A DNA stretch of 64,000 bases from Candidatus Pacearchaeota archaeon (GTDB taxonomy: Archaea > Nanobdellota > Nanobdellia > Pacearchaeales > GW2011-AR1): contig JAGVXH010000003.1 in assembly GCA_018303845.1 (NCBI GenBank), forward strand, positions 1-64,000, given 5' to 3'. Positions 39,887 through 48,178 of this stretch are shown here, piece after piece; position 1 is the first letter of the stretch, and each line of letters opens with the position of its first letter. Made by a program: the position numbers and the translations under genes. Under the pieces are notes generated by a model. The model saw nothing but the letters and a program-made list of their open reading frames with translations. It searched no databases and was not told the DNA's origin.

Positions 39887-40978
39887 TCATCGCGTAACCG
39901 CAAATCCTCGAACCTGTTCCATCAGCCCTTTCGCCTTCTTGTCCTTCTCAAAATGCTCCCTAACCGGAACGAGCAACTTATCAATATACTCAGCACAACA
40001 ATCTTTCAAATCCAACGGATGAATCTTCCCTTTGACAAACGCACTCTCCAAATCCTTATAGCAACCAAATTCCAAATCCCCCCCAAACTTTTCACTCCGC
40101 AAAATCTTAACACTATCAAACCTCTCAAAAACAATGTATTTCATATACTCCAAAACAGGATTATCTTCAACTTTACCAGCCGGACAAAACGCTTTCTTAA
40201 ATTTACGGGACACATCCTCCTTAGAATCCGTCATAAAAATCGCAGTGTCAGGCTTAGACTTACTCATCTTAATCTCAATCTTCCTATCCACCGAATTCAA
40301 ACCCTCCGCAGCCTTAGGTTCGCCAAGTCCCATCAACATATGATGACTAACAACAATAGGCGGAACAAATCCCAACTTCGGGAAAATATCCCGCGCAAGC
40401 ATATTCACTTTCCGCTGATCCATTCCAAGTTGCGCAATATCAGCACCCAAATGATGAATATCGGCAGCCTGCATTAAAGGATACATAATCTGAGAAGCGG
40501 GATTACCAGTAGATTCTTCTCGCCCCATAATCTGTCCACACCTCAAAACACGATTCACCGTAGTATTCATAGACAACTTCAAAACCGTCTCCCAATACTC
40601 CGGATGCTCCCGAACAAACTCACTCGTCCAAATAAATTCAACATTATCCATATCCATTCCACAAGCTTTCCAAACCTCAATAAAATACTCACCAACAATT
40701 CTTATCTTCGCCAAATCCCCTCCCATTTTATTATTCAACAATCCAAACCAATCCGCAACCCAAAACCGAAACTTAATCCCAGTAGAAGTCAACTTATTAA
40801 CATTAATCGCCCGAAGTAATCCCTGCGCAATATGAATATTCCCCGACGGCTCAAACCCATCATAAGCAATAGGATGTGCCTTACTCTCAAAAAGTTTTCG
40901 CAATTCTTCCTCTCCAACAATCTCCTCACCAACTTCTCGAACAAGCGCAATCTTCGCATCAACAGACAACTTTTTCAT
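39887..40978 (-). CDS. tyrS: Tyrosyl-tRNA synthetase
   Basis: About 363 residues from ATG 40978 (TTG 40996 is an alternative). HIGH-type motif FEPSGNIHIAQGL (near 42), tyrosine-site QAADIHHLGADIAQLGMDQR (near 170-190) and KMSKSKPDTAIFM (near 238). Archaeal/eukaryotic type, without the bacterial C-terminal S4 domain. Charges tRNA-Tyr. Its 3' end is duplicated at 38563-38595. Confidence 0.95.
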   Translation of the reverse strand: MKKLSVDAKIALVREVGEEIVGEEELRKLFESKAHPIAYDGFEPSGNIHIAQGLLRAINVNKLTSTGIKFRFWVADWFGLLNNKMGGDLAKIRIVGEYFIEVWKACGMDMDNVEFIWTSEFVREHPEYWETVLKLSMNTTVNRVLRCGQIMGREESTGNPASQIMYPLMQAADIHHLGADIAQLGMDQRKVNMLARDIFPKLGFVPPIVVSHHMLMGLGEPKAAEGLNSVDRKIEIKMSKSKPDTAIFMTDSKEDVSRKFKKAFCPAGKVEDNPVLEYMKYIVFERFDSVKILRSEKFGGDLEFGCYKDLESAFVKGKIHPLDLKDCCAEYIDKLLVPVREHFEKDKKAKGLMEQVRGFAVTR

Positions 40979-41080
40979 AACCAAATTAGCAAACAAGCTT
41001 TTATTAACTTAATGTTGCTCGGGCTTCGCCCAAATTTTAATTTTTCTTTTTGCCTCACCAGAGGTACACCAAATGGGTGC

Positions 41081-41153
41081 AGAAAAAAGAAACAAAAAGC
41101 GGGCTTATCTCTTCTCCATACATTGGTCGTCCCACCGTCATACCTCGGACCTG
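41081..41153. repeat. NYN-flanking repeat R1
   Basis: A 69-base core from AAAAGAAACAAAAAGCGGG to CTCGGACCTG matches 41839-41907 (R2) at roughly 80 percent by eye, same orientation. The two copies lie on either side of the NYN nuclease gene. No stable reading frame is shared. The stretch before it contains a GGGC-TTC-GCCC hairpin near 41028-41038. Confidence 0.8.
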
Positions 41154-41258
41154 AAAATCACAAAAAATCACCAACCAAAAGCTATTTATACCAAAAATGT
41201 CTTATTACACTAACATAATCCCAGGTGATCTTCACGGGTTGCCTGATGTCTTTTTATC

Positions 41259-41807
41259 ATGAAACAAACGATAGTATTTATTGACGCAGGCTATTTATCC
41301 TTTATTTCTAAATTCTTTGGAAACGGAAAACCTCTAAAATATAAAATGGAAGTTTTCGCGAAGAACCTCGCCAAAGCCAAAAGTTTAGAATGCAAGAAAA
41401 TTTATTTTTACACTGCTCCCCCATATCAAAGTCCTAAGCCCACAAAAGAAGAAAATAAACGAAAAGCAAATTATGATAAATTTATTTCAAAATTAAAGGA
41501 AGTTGAAATAAAAATAAGAGAAGGAAGATGCCAAAAAATAGATAGCACTTATCAGCAAAAAGGAGTAGACACTCTTTTGACAATTGATTTATCAAGAATT
41601 CCCAAAAAAGAAGGAATCTCCGATGTAATTGTTGTAACCTCTGATACAGATTTTGTCCCAATAATAAATGACTTATCCGAAGATGGAATAAATGTAATCT
41701 TAGCATATTTTACAGACAAAAAACGAAAATCAGGATTATCTCTTTCAAATCATTTATGGAAAGCATGTAAAGACAAAATAAAAATTAAGAAAGAGCTTTT
41801 CTATTAA
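41259..41807 (+). CDS. NYN-domain (LabA/DUF88-like) nuclease
   Basis: 182 residues. IVFIDAGYLSF at 5-15 (first Asp), KKIYFYTAPPYQ, GRCQKIDSTYQQKGVDTLLTIDL (central Asp) and DVIVVTSDTDFVPIINDLSEDG (SDxDF motif) are the NYN blocks. The family is a relative of PIN nucleases and usually acts on RNA; some serve in defence systems. The gene is framed by repeats R1 and R2 and a structured region, suggesting a transferable cassette. Confidence 0.88.
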   Translation: MKQTIVFIDAGYLSFISKFFGNGKPLKYKMEVFAKNLAKAKSLECKKIYFYTAPPYQSPKPTKEENKRKANYDKFISKLKEVEIKIREGRCQKIDSTYQQKGVDTLLTIDLSRIPKKEGISDVIVVTSDTDFVPIINDLSEDGINVILAYFTDKKRKSGLSLSNHLWKACKDKIKIKKELFY

Positions 41808-42160
41808 TTCTAAAAATTTCTCTTAGAAGAAGAAGGCGAAAAGAAACAAAAAACGGGTCTATTCCTTCTCCATGCATTAATCATCCCACCGTTCTACCTC
41901 GGGCCTGTCTTGCCACGCCTTGCAGGCTCTCGACTCTCGTTCGGGTCAAGCAACAATAGTTAAACAGAAAATCCTTGCAGGATTTTCTCAAATTTTTTCT
42001 TTCAGAAAAAACTCACGAGGTCATTGCATTCCGCTCGTGCCCTTCGGGTTGTTTAACTTAATCATTTCATGAATCTTTTCATAAAATAACCCACAAAATA
42101 AAACCCCATCAACAAACCCAAAACCAAAACCTTTAAATAAAAAGACACATTAGGCAGAAT
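41808..42160. other. Intergenic stretch with a nested stem-loop structure
   Basis: Apart from R2, an outer 9-bp stem AGTTAAACA (41958-41966) with TGTTTAACT (42050-42058) encloses several hairpins. These are AAAATCCT-TGC-AGGATTTT (about 41969-41987), TTTTTT/AGAAAAAA, CACGAG/CTCGTG and CCC-TTC-GGG. Another, GCCT-TGC-AGGC, precedes it near 41919. The arrangement looks like a multi-branched RNA or a foldback element. No coding frame. Confidence 0.55.
41836..41907. repeat. NYN-flanking repeat R2
   Basis: Second copy of the R1 repeat, starting 28 bases after the NYN stop codon. Shared islands include CTTCTCCAT, TCCCACCGT and TACCTCGG. Confidence 0.8.
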
Positions 42161-42634
42161 ATGGAAGATGGTGAAACAGGATGCTGCCCAAGATTCGACC
42201 CGAAAAAATGGGACAAAAAGAAAGTAACATGGAAAGGCAAACTATTCATCAAAGATAAAGTATTCTCATTCTTCCACATCCCATTAAACTTTGGAAGCGT
42301 CATGAAAAGAAACATGAAAAAACTTCAAGATGCAAAAGCAGTTCCAGATGACATTATGGTATTATCAGATGAAGCATCTTTATTTCATACGAACGTATAC
42401 ATCTCCACAAAACGAGCAATCCCAGGAGTCCACGACGTAAAAGTTTCAGGAGTATTTCTGACAAGAGTCTTTGAAGGGCAATTCAAAAACATGAGCAAAT
42501 GGGTCAAAGAAATGGAAGAATATGTAAAGTTGGAAAAACAAGAAATCAAACATATGTATTTTTATTATACAACATGCCCTGAATGCGCAAAAGCATATGG
42601 CAAAAACTATGTAGTATTATTCGCCGAAATCTAA
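42161..42634 (+). CDS. Conserved protein of the family annotated 'hydrolase' (CCPRFDP..WD type)
   Basis: 157 residues with GCCPRFDPKKWDKKKVTWKG at the start, HIPLNFGSVMKRNM in the middle and YTTCPECAKAYGKNYVVLFA at the end. These blocks define a widespread family usually annotated only as hydrolase. Conserved Cys at both ends suggest metal binding. TATA-like TTTAAATAAAA precedes it by about 25 bases. Confidence 0.8.
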   Translation: MEDGETGCCPRFDPKKWDKKKVTWKGKLFIKDKVFSFFHIPLNFGSVMKRNMKKLQDAKAVPDDIMVLSDEASLFHTNVYISTKRAIPGVHDVKVSGVFLTRVFEGQFKNMSKWVKEMEEYVKLEKQEIKHMYFYYTTCPECAKAYGKNYVVLFAEI

Positions 42635-42669
42635 TTAGTCCAAACTTTCTTAAATCTAATTAATCTTTT

Positions 42670-43602
42670 ATGCATATGAAATCTTCGTCTAAACCAAAAA
42701 CACCAAAACAAAAACAAGCCTTAGTCCTTTACTCAGGAGGCCTCGACTCTCGCCTAGTAATAAAAATTCTTCAAGAACAAAATTTCCAAATAACAGCCCT
42801 TCACTTCAATCTCCCATTCGGTTGTTCTGGTTGCAATCTACTAGAAGGCTTAAATGCAGAAGAAGTCAAACTAAAAATTTTCGACGTAAAATCCGAGCCA
42901 CTCCTTTCAGAATATTTAAACATCATAAAAAATCCCAAGCACGGAACTGGCACCGGAATAAACCCATGTAAAGATTGTAAAATATTCATGTTCAAAAAAG
43001 CCAAGGAATACGCAGACAAAAACAAAATAAAAATAATAGCGACAGGAGAAGTAATAGGACAAAGACCAATGTCACAAATCCCGTCGGCAATGAGAACAAT
43101 TGATAAACAATTAGGTTTCGAAATCCTTCGCCCACTTTGTGCAAAAGCGATAAAAGAAACATCATACGAATCCTCAAAATTAATAGACAGAAATTCTCTT
43201 CTATCAATTTCGGGGAGAGGAAGAAAAGAACAAATGGCGCTAGCAGAAAAATACAAAATAAAATATTCAACTCCAGGAGGAGGTTGTTTCCTCTGCGAAA
43301 AATATCCTTCAATCAGATTAAAGCATCTTCTAGAAAAAAACCTAATTACAGAATCAACCCTTCCTCTAACAATAATTGGCAGACATTTCTACATCAACAA
43401 TACATGGCTTGTAGTTGCCAGAGATGAAAAAGAGTCAGACATTATATCAAGTTTCAAAACATATCTTCCAGACGATGAAGGCAAACCAGCAATATATTTC
43501 TCCAACTCTTCTCAAAAAAGCGAAGCATTAAAACTTCAAGATGCTTACTCAACGGGAGACAACTTTGAAAAAAGAAATAAATTCAACAAATATAAACTAT
43601 GA
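42670..43602 (+). CDS. PP-loop ATPase, tRNA thiolation-like
   Basis: 310 residues. The PP-loop LVLYSGGLDSRLVIKIL (near 17-33) adenylates a substrate; GCSGC and NPCKDCKIFMF provide Cys pairs, and TGEVIGQRPMSQ is typical of MnmA-like thiouridylase relatives. The last 80 residues (IIGRHFYINNTWLVVARDE) resemble the small RNA-binding domain fused to such proteins. A likely tRNA sulfur-transfer enzyme, exact base unknown. Stop overlaps the next start by 4 bases. Confidence 0.8.
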   Translation: MHMKSSSKPKTPKQKQALVLYSGGLDSRLVIKILQEQNFQITALHFNLPFGCSGCNLLEGLNAEEVKLKIFDVKSEPLLSEYLNIIKNPKHGTGTGINPCKDCKIFMFKKAKEYADKNKIKIIATGEVIGQRPMSQIPSAMRTIDKQLGFEILRPLCAKAIKETSYESSKLIDRNSLLSISGRGRKEQMALAEKYKIKYSTPGGGCFLCEKYPSIRLKHLLEKNLITESTLPLTIIGRHFYINNTWLVVARDEKESDIISSFKTYLPDDEGKPAIYFSNSSQKSEALKLQDAYSTGDNFEKRNKFNKYKL

Positions 43603-44102
43603 CCACAAAGCAAAAACAAGATGTTATCTGGCAATTCACCAACCAAAGAGAACTAACCAAATCAGAATTCATAAATTATTTCGAACGAAAAGTCTTCCGA
43701 ACAATCAGAAAAAATCAGATGCTCCCAGAAAACAAAATCTTCATCTTAAAAAAAAGCGAAGACTTAAACACAAAAGTCCTAAAGCAAATCCTAGAAACAA
43801 AATTCCAAATCAAATTCTCAAAAAAACCAAATATCTCCTCCGCAAATCTATCAAGCGAAGCAGAAGACATTTTCAAAAACATAACCAAAGGAAAATTCGA
43901 CAATCCGCAAAAAACAAATGCCCCTTTAATTTATTTGTCAGACAAAGAAATAGAACTTTATGCAAAACTAAAAAACATTAAAGGAACAAAGAGAAAACAA
44001 AACAAAACAATCCAGACACTTTTTAACAAATTCCTCTCTAAAAATCAAGACTTAGAAGTCAACATACTAAAAGCCCAAAATCAAATAAATGGAAATAGAT
44101 AG
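43599..44102 (+). CDS. Degenerate Ctu1/TtuA-like partner protein
   Basis: 167 residues. KSEFINYFERKVFRTIRKNQ followed by MLPENKIFILKKSEDLN has the layout of the N-terminus of Ctu1/TtuA tRNA thiolases, but where SGGKDS should be it reads KKSEDLN. The end (LSDKEIELYAKLKNIKG and TLFNKFLSKNQDLEVNILKA) also follows that family. The middle is shortened. It would be an inactive partner of the PP-loop enzyme, as Ctu2 is for Ctu1 in eukaryotes. Inference from pattern only. Confidence 0.5.
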   Translation: MTTKQKQDVIWQFTNQRELTKSEFINYFERKVFRTIRKNQMLPENKIFILKKSEDLNTKVLKQILETKFQIKFSKKPNISSANLSSEAEDIFKNITKGKFDNPQKTNAPLIYLSDKEIELYAKLKNIKGTKRKQNKTIQTLFNKFLSKNQDLEVNILKAQNQINGNR

Positions 44103-44634
44103 GAAACAAATAAAAATAATAGCGATATTAATAACTATAGTTTCACTTATTTTAATTATCTATACACTAGTAAATCAAACCATCCTCCAAGAAAAATTCT
44201 CGGCCCAAGTCCAAGTTTATGGCATCCCTTCACTTTTCATTCTTTCATTCCTTCTTGACCTAATCCCTCAATTAGTATCCCCATTTATGACTTTAATAGC
44301 CGGAATTGTAGCCGGAATTAATATCCATTACGCAATACTTTCAACAATAATAGGTTCGACAATAGGTTCACTTCTAGGATTCGCAATAGGGAAAAAATAT
44401 ATGTATAAAGCAGTTCACCTAACAACATCCGATTCTGCAGTAGAAAAATTAACTTATCTAACAAATAAATACGGAAAAATAATTGTTCCACTAACCGCAA
44501 TTTCCCCGCTTCCATACCTTCCAGTTTTATTGGGAGCAATGAACCTAACAAAGAAAAACTTCCTAATCTATGGTTTAATCCCCAGAGCAATAGGAATAGC
44601 AATCTACGGATATCTAATACACCTAATAGGATAG
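44089..44634 (+). CDS. VTT-domain (DedA/TVP38-like) membrane protein
   Basis: 181 residues, five or six helices. LTLIAGIVAGINIHYAIL then GSTIGSLLGFAIGKKYMYKA is the VTT domain core, and YGKIIVPLTAISPLPYLPVL the conserved re-entrant part. Related proteins flip lipids. It overlaps the preceding gene by 14 bases. Confidence 0.85.
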   Translation: MEIDRKQIKIIAILITIVSLILIIYTLVNQTILQEKFSAQVQVYGIPSLFILSFLLDLIPQLVSPFMTLIAGIVAGINIHYAILSTIIGSTIGSLLGFAIGKKYMYKAVHLTTSDSAVEKLTYLTNKYGKIIVPLTAISPLPYLPVLLGAMNLTKKNFLIYGLIPRAIGIAIYGYLIHLIG

Positions 44635-44688
44635 AATTAAAATCCGCAACTGAATAAATCTATAAACCAATTCCTCTCCAATAAATCA

Positions 44689-45825
44689 ATGGAAAAGGGT
44701 GACAAAAACACATACCTACTAGGCAGTTCGAGTATGGTAAATGATATCAGCTCTGAAATGATAACGCCACTTCTCCCATTCCTTATAGCATCTTTTGGTG
44801 GAACAGGACTAGCAATCGGACTAATTTCAGGACTTCGAGAAGGACTAGCATCTTTAATCAAACTAATCGGAGGTTGGCTCTCCGACATCACGGGCAGAAG
44901 AAGACGTTTCATCTTCTTAGGTTATATAACTTCAATCATTTTCCGAATCGCTCTAATCTTCGCAACAACCGCAACCCAAATAATATCCTTCGTCTCTCTA
45001 GAAAGATTTGGAAAAATCAGAGACGCACCAAGGGATGCAATTTTAATTGATGCATCAAAAACCAAAGGAAGAAACTTCTCAATTCATCAAGCAATGGACA
45101 CATCGGGTGCAATCATTGGTTCACTCTTAGTCATTCTACTCTTCTGGAAATTAAATTTCTCTTTTCAAAAAATCATCGCAATAGCCGCAGCAATTTCCAT
45201 ATTCTCCCTTTTCCCATTATTCTTTGTAGACAAAACTTCAAGAAAAAAACAAAACATTTCCTTATTCCATTCCACAGATTATCTAAGCCCACATCTAAAA
45301 TATATAATCCTAACTCTCTCCGTCTTCACTCTTGCAAATTTCGGGCTACACCTCTTCATCTTGGTTATAGCAAAAAATTTAACAAATTCAATTATCATAC
45401 CGCTTCTTCTCTTTCTCTTATTTAACGTAATCTCAGCAAGCCTAATAATCCCATTCGGAAAATTATCGGATAAAATAGGCAGAAAGCCAGTTTTAATGAC
45501 AGGTTTCATTTTATTTCTAATTTTATCAATCGCATTCATTTTTAATGGTGAATCTATTTACGCAATAACAATTCTCTCTGCGCTCTACGGAGTTGTTAAC
45601 GCTCTAACTTTATCAAATCAAAAAGCTTTAATTTCAGACCACGCAGGAAAAGCGAAAGGAACAGCTATGGGATTATACTACTTCGCAACAGGATTAGTAA
45701 GTATAGTAGCGGGACTCTTCGCAGGAATTCTATGGGACATATCGCCAGAAACAATGTTCACATACATCACAATTATAACAACAATCGCAATAATACTTTT
45801 AGCATTTATCCAAGAAAAAAATTAA
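44689..45825 (+). CDS. MFS transporter
   Basis: 378 residues with 11-12 helices. GGWLSDITGRRRRFIFLGY (near 63) is the signature loop between helices 2 and 3, and FGKLSDKIGRKPVLMTGF (near 257) its counterpart between helices 8 and 9. FGKIRDAPRDAILID after helix 4 resembles drug-efflux-like members. The substrate is unknown. The TATA-like stretch ATCTATAAACC lies about 25 bases upstream. Confidence 0.88.
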   Translation: MEKGDKNTYLLGSSSMVNDISSEMITPLLPFLIASFGGTGLAIGLISGLREGLASLIKLIGGWLSDITGRRRRFIFLGYITSIIFRIALIFATTATQIISFVSLERFGKIRDAPRDAILIDASKTKGRNFSIHQAMDTSGAIIGSLLVILLFWKLNFSFQKIIAIAAAISIFSLFPLFFVDKTSRKKQNISLFHSTDYLSPHLKYIILTLSVFTLANFGLHLFILVIAKNLTNSIIIPLLLFLLFNVISASLIIPFGKLSDKIGRKPVLMTGFILFLILSIAFIFNGESIYAITILSALYGVVNALTLSNQKALISDHAGKAKGTAMGLYYFATGLVSIVAGLFAGILWDISPETMFTYITIITTIAIILLAFIQEKN

Positions 45826-45855
45826 ACATCACATCTAATTTTTTGTAGAAATAAC

Positions 45856-46506
45856 TTATTTCTTTTTATTTAAAATCTCAATAACCCGTCTCAAGCCATA
45901 AAAATCTTTCACAACATAATCCGGCTTCTCTTCCATAACTCTCTCCAGCGTAGACCAAGAACACTTATTATGAATCGCAATCGCAACACACCCAGCTTTT
46001 TTCGCAGTCTCAACATCCGAAAACCTATCTCCAACATAAATAACTTCCGAAGCCAAAATTCCCATCTGCTTAAACAAAATCATCAACATCTCTTCCTTTC
46101 TTTCAAATTTCTCCGCTCCATAAACCTGATTAAACAAACCCTCCAATCCCAAAGTCTTAATCGAAGCCAAAAGAAAATCATTTTTAGAATTAGAAACAAC
46201 AATTAGTGGCATTCCCTCTTCTTTCATCTTCCAAAGTGGCTTCAAGGAAACACAAGGTGAAATCTTTCCCTCAATAACAGCCTCGATATAATACTCATGA
46301 AACTTCTTCCTAACTTCCTCAATCTTATTTCTACTAACTCCCAACATCTTAAACATCTTCAAGGCCTGAACTCCAAGCACCTCGACAAATTTATCCTCAT
46401 CCACATCATAACCAAAATCCTCAAACGTCCGAATAAGCGCTCTCATCGCAATATCTCGACTGTCTGAAATCGTCCCATCAAAATCCAAAAACACAGCCTT
46501 AATCAT
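45856..46506 (-). CDS. HAD-superfamily hydrolase (phosphatase-like)
   Basis: 216 residues. Motif I FLDFDGTISDS (7-17), motif II VVSNSKNDF (near 101), motif III Lys in FERKEEML and motif IV YVGDRFSDVETAKKAG (near 156). This is the phosphoglycolate-phosphatase-like group with a helical cap. Substrate unknown. It overlaps the upstream TrmB gene by 8 bases, so the two form one operon divergent from the Cys-peptide genes. Confidence 0.88.
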   Translation of the reverse strand: MIKAVFLDFDGTISDSRDIAMRALIRTFEDFGYDVDEDKFVEVLGVQALKMFKMLGVSRNKIEEVRKKFHEYYIEAVIEGKISPCVSLKPLWKMKEEGMPLIVVSNSKNDFLLASIKTLGLEGLFNQVYGAEKFERKEEMLMILFKQMGILASEVIYVGDRFSDVETAKKAGCVAIAIHNKCSWSTLERVMEEKPDYVVKDFYGLRRVIEILNKKK

Positions 46507-47215
46507 CTTTCAGCCTCCACAAAATTCCAAAATAACTCATATAACTCTTAGCTAGTCCAGCTGATTGAACAACAACTACAGTTCTAGCCTCATCATTCAT
46601 AAACATTGCAACCTTTTCCCCGTAAACAAAAGTCGAAGTCGGAGAACAATATTCCTTTCCAATAAATCTAATCTTATTCATCTTCCAAACTGGCGCACGA
46701 GAACCTTTCGCCATAACAATTCTAGCGCAAACCCCCTTCTCTTCTCTTCTTCTAGCCCACTGTTCCGTATAATCCTTCAAATCCTCAACAAATCTTCCTT
46801 CCGAACCAAACACAACAAAATCTTTACCAGTATCGATAATATCATTCATAACAATCTTTTGCCCTTCGACCCCCATAAAAACTCTCGCAACAGAACCTCT
46901 TCCAACCCTATTCTCAATTGTCTTCAACTTCTTCATAACTTCAACAGCCATTTCCTCTTTAATCTCGGCTCGTTTTCGCTCCTCCAATGCAACATCCAAA
47001 AATTTTGAAGAGTCACTAATTGAATAAACCTTAGTCTTGCCCAAAATAACAAAACCAACAAAACCTTTCCCAATCAATCTCTCTAACACATCATAAACTG
47101 TCGCCCTATGCAACCGCGTCTTCTTAATAATGTCTGCAGCTCCAATAGTCCCAAGCTTAGCTAAAATCAAATAAACCTTCTCTTCATTAGCCGTAAATCC
47201 AAATTCTTCTAACAT
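46499..47215 (-). CDS. TrmB-family transcriptional regulator
   Basis: 238 residues. Winged helix at 1-70 (NEEKVYLILAKLGTIGAADI, LHRATVYDVLERLIGKGFV), a coiled-coil linker (LDVALEERKRAEIKEEMAVE) and a C-terminal ligand or HKD-like domain (GRGSVARVFMG, FVVFGSEGRF, TSTFVYGEKVAMFMN). TrmB members usually sense sugars. A shared TATA region with the divergent peptide gene suggests it controls that cluster. Confidence 0.9.
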   Translation of the reverse strand: MLEEFGFTANEEKVYLILAKLGTIGAADIIKKTRLHRATVYDVLERLIGKGFVGFVILGKTKVYSISDSSKFLDVALEERKRAEIKEEMAVEVMKKLKTIENRVGRGSVARVFMGVEGQKIVMNDIIDTGKDFVVFGSEGRFVEDLKDYTEQWARRREEKGVCARIVMAKGSRAPVWKMNKIRFIGKEYCSPTSTFVYGEKVAMFMNDEARTVVVVQSAGLAKSYMSYFGILWRLKDD

Positions 47216-47250
47216 GTTGTAATGTTACATGACTACACCACTTTAAATAA
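47213..47250. promoter_or_regulatory. Bidirectional promoter and operator between trmB-like and peptide genes
   Basis: CATGTTGTAATGTTACATG (47213-47231) has two inverted repeats, CATGT/ACATG and TGTAA/TTACA, and includes the regulator's start codon. CTTTAAATAA (47241-47250) lies 26 bases from the regulator ATG on one side and 20 to 24 from the peptide ATG on the other, so it can serve as TATA for both directions. Confidence 0.65.
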
Positions 47251-47269
47251 TTTTCCAGAGCAGAATAAT

Positions 47270-47440
47270 ATGGAACATTACGAAACGAATGAACAAAATC
47301 CACGAACAGAAAGGTTCTACGAAAAACCAACGATAGTGAAACAAGAAAAAATGAATTTCCCACTTAACATCTTAAATTCCAAATATTCCTCGACTGGATA
47401 TGTTTGCAAACAATGCTCCAGTTGTCATAGTTGCAGATAA
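47270..47440 (+). CDS. Cys-rich small peptide 1 (putative precursor or metal-binding peptide)
   Basis: 56 residues from ATG 47270, which fits the TATA at 47241; an upstream ATG at 47222 is inside the operator. The first 40 residues are hydrophilic and Glu/Asn/Thr-rich. The end is NSKYSSTGYVCKQCSSCHSC plus R. Four Cys and one His in the last 11 residues (CxxCxxCHxC). The stop overlaps the start of peptide 2 by one base. The C-terminus is nearly the same as in peptide 2, while the rest differs. Confidence 0.75.
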   Translation: MEHYETNEQNPRTERFYEKPTIVKQEKMNFPLNILNSKYSSTGYVCKQCSSCHSCR

Positions 47441-47619
47441 TGGTAAATTTAATATCATTAGAAGAAAAAAAGTATACCACATCAAAAGAAAAACCCTTAT
47501 ATAAAAAACCAGAATACAAATTAGAAACAAATATGAATTTTATGTTTGATACAATAAAAGAAATAAAAGACTCTAAATATACTTGCAGACAATGCTCCAG
47601 TTGTCATGGCTGTAGATAA
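47440..47619 (+). CDS. Cys-rich small peptide 2 (putative precursor or metal-binding peptide)
   Basis: 59 residues, start ATG overlapping the previous TAA (TAATG). N-terminal part Lys/Glu/Tyr-rich (SLEEKKYTTSKEKPLYKKPE), then KDSKYTCRQCSSCHGCR at the very C-terminus, matching peptide 1 in 8 of the last 11 residues including all Cys, the His and the final Arg. Start overlap with peptide 1 and a 14-base overlap with the kinase gene show tight coupling. Confidence 0.75.
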   Translation: MVNLISLEEKKYTTSKEKPLYKKPEYKLETNMNFMFDTIKEIKDSKYTCRQCSSCHGCR

Positions 47620-48178
47620 GAACACATATAAAATATTAATAACCGGAACAGGAATATCGGGAAAAACCAGCCTTGCTTCTCGTATAGAAAAGGACTTCAA
47701 CAATCATCTCATATCGACATCAAATAAAGATGTGGACTGGGATAAAGATGCCTTAACAATCCCGTCAACAAATGCCTACATCCTACAAAGCCCAAAAGGA
47801 TGTGAAATAGAAAAAGCACATAAAATATCTCCAGATAATTTCAATAAGATATTGTATTGCAACCCAACACTAGAAACATATACAGAATTCCTAACAAGTA
47901 GGGCATGCGCATGGTTTAGAGAAGGAATTATAGAGAAAGGGATAGATTTCAATCCAACCCCATATTCCATAGAAAAACTACCAGAAATAATAAAAAGAGT
48001 TGCCAAATACTCCGCCACAAGAGAGAAACTAAGAGAAGAAGATAAGTCATATTTTAATAAATTTAAATCAAAGACGAGAATAATAATACCAGAAATAATA
48101 GATTCAAAAGAATTATTCTTCAAAAATTATGATAAAACATTAGAGGAAATACTAAGTGAAATAAGAAATGGAAATTGA
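47606..48178 (+). CDS. P-loop kinase-like protein of the peptide cluster
   Basis: 190 residues. ILITGTGISGKTSLASRIEK (near 9-28) is a Walker A loop in the nucleoside/NMP-kinase style, followed by LISTSNKDVDWDKD and, later, a long helical lid region. Possibly phosphorylates a small molecule or the peptides. It starts within the 3' end of peptide 2 and overlaps the next gene by 11 bases. Confidence 0.7.
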   Translation: MAVDKNTYKILITGTGISGKTSLASRIEKDFNNHLISTSNKDVDWDKDALTIPSTNAYILQSPKGCEIEKAHKISPDNFNKILYCNPTLETYTEFLTSRACAWFREGIIEKGIDFNPTPYSIEKLPEIIKRVAKYSATREKLREEDKSYFNKFKSKTRIIIPEIIDSKELFFKNYDKTLEEILSEIRNGN

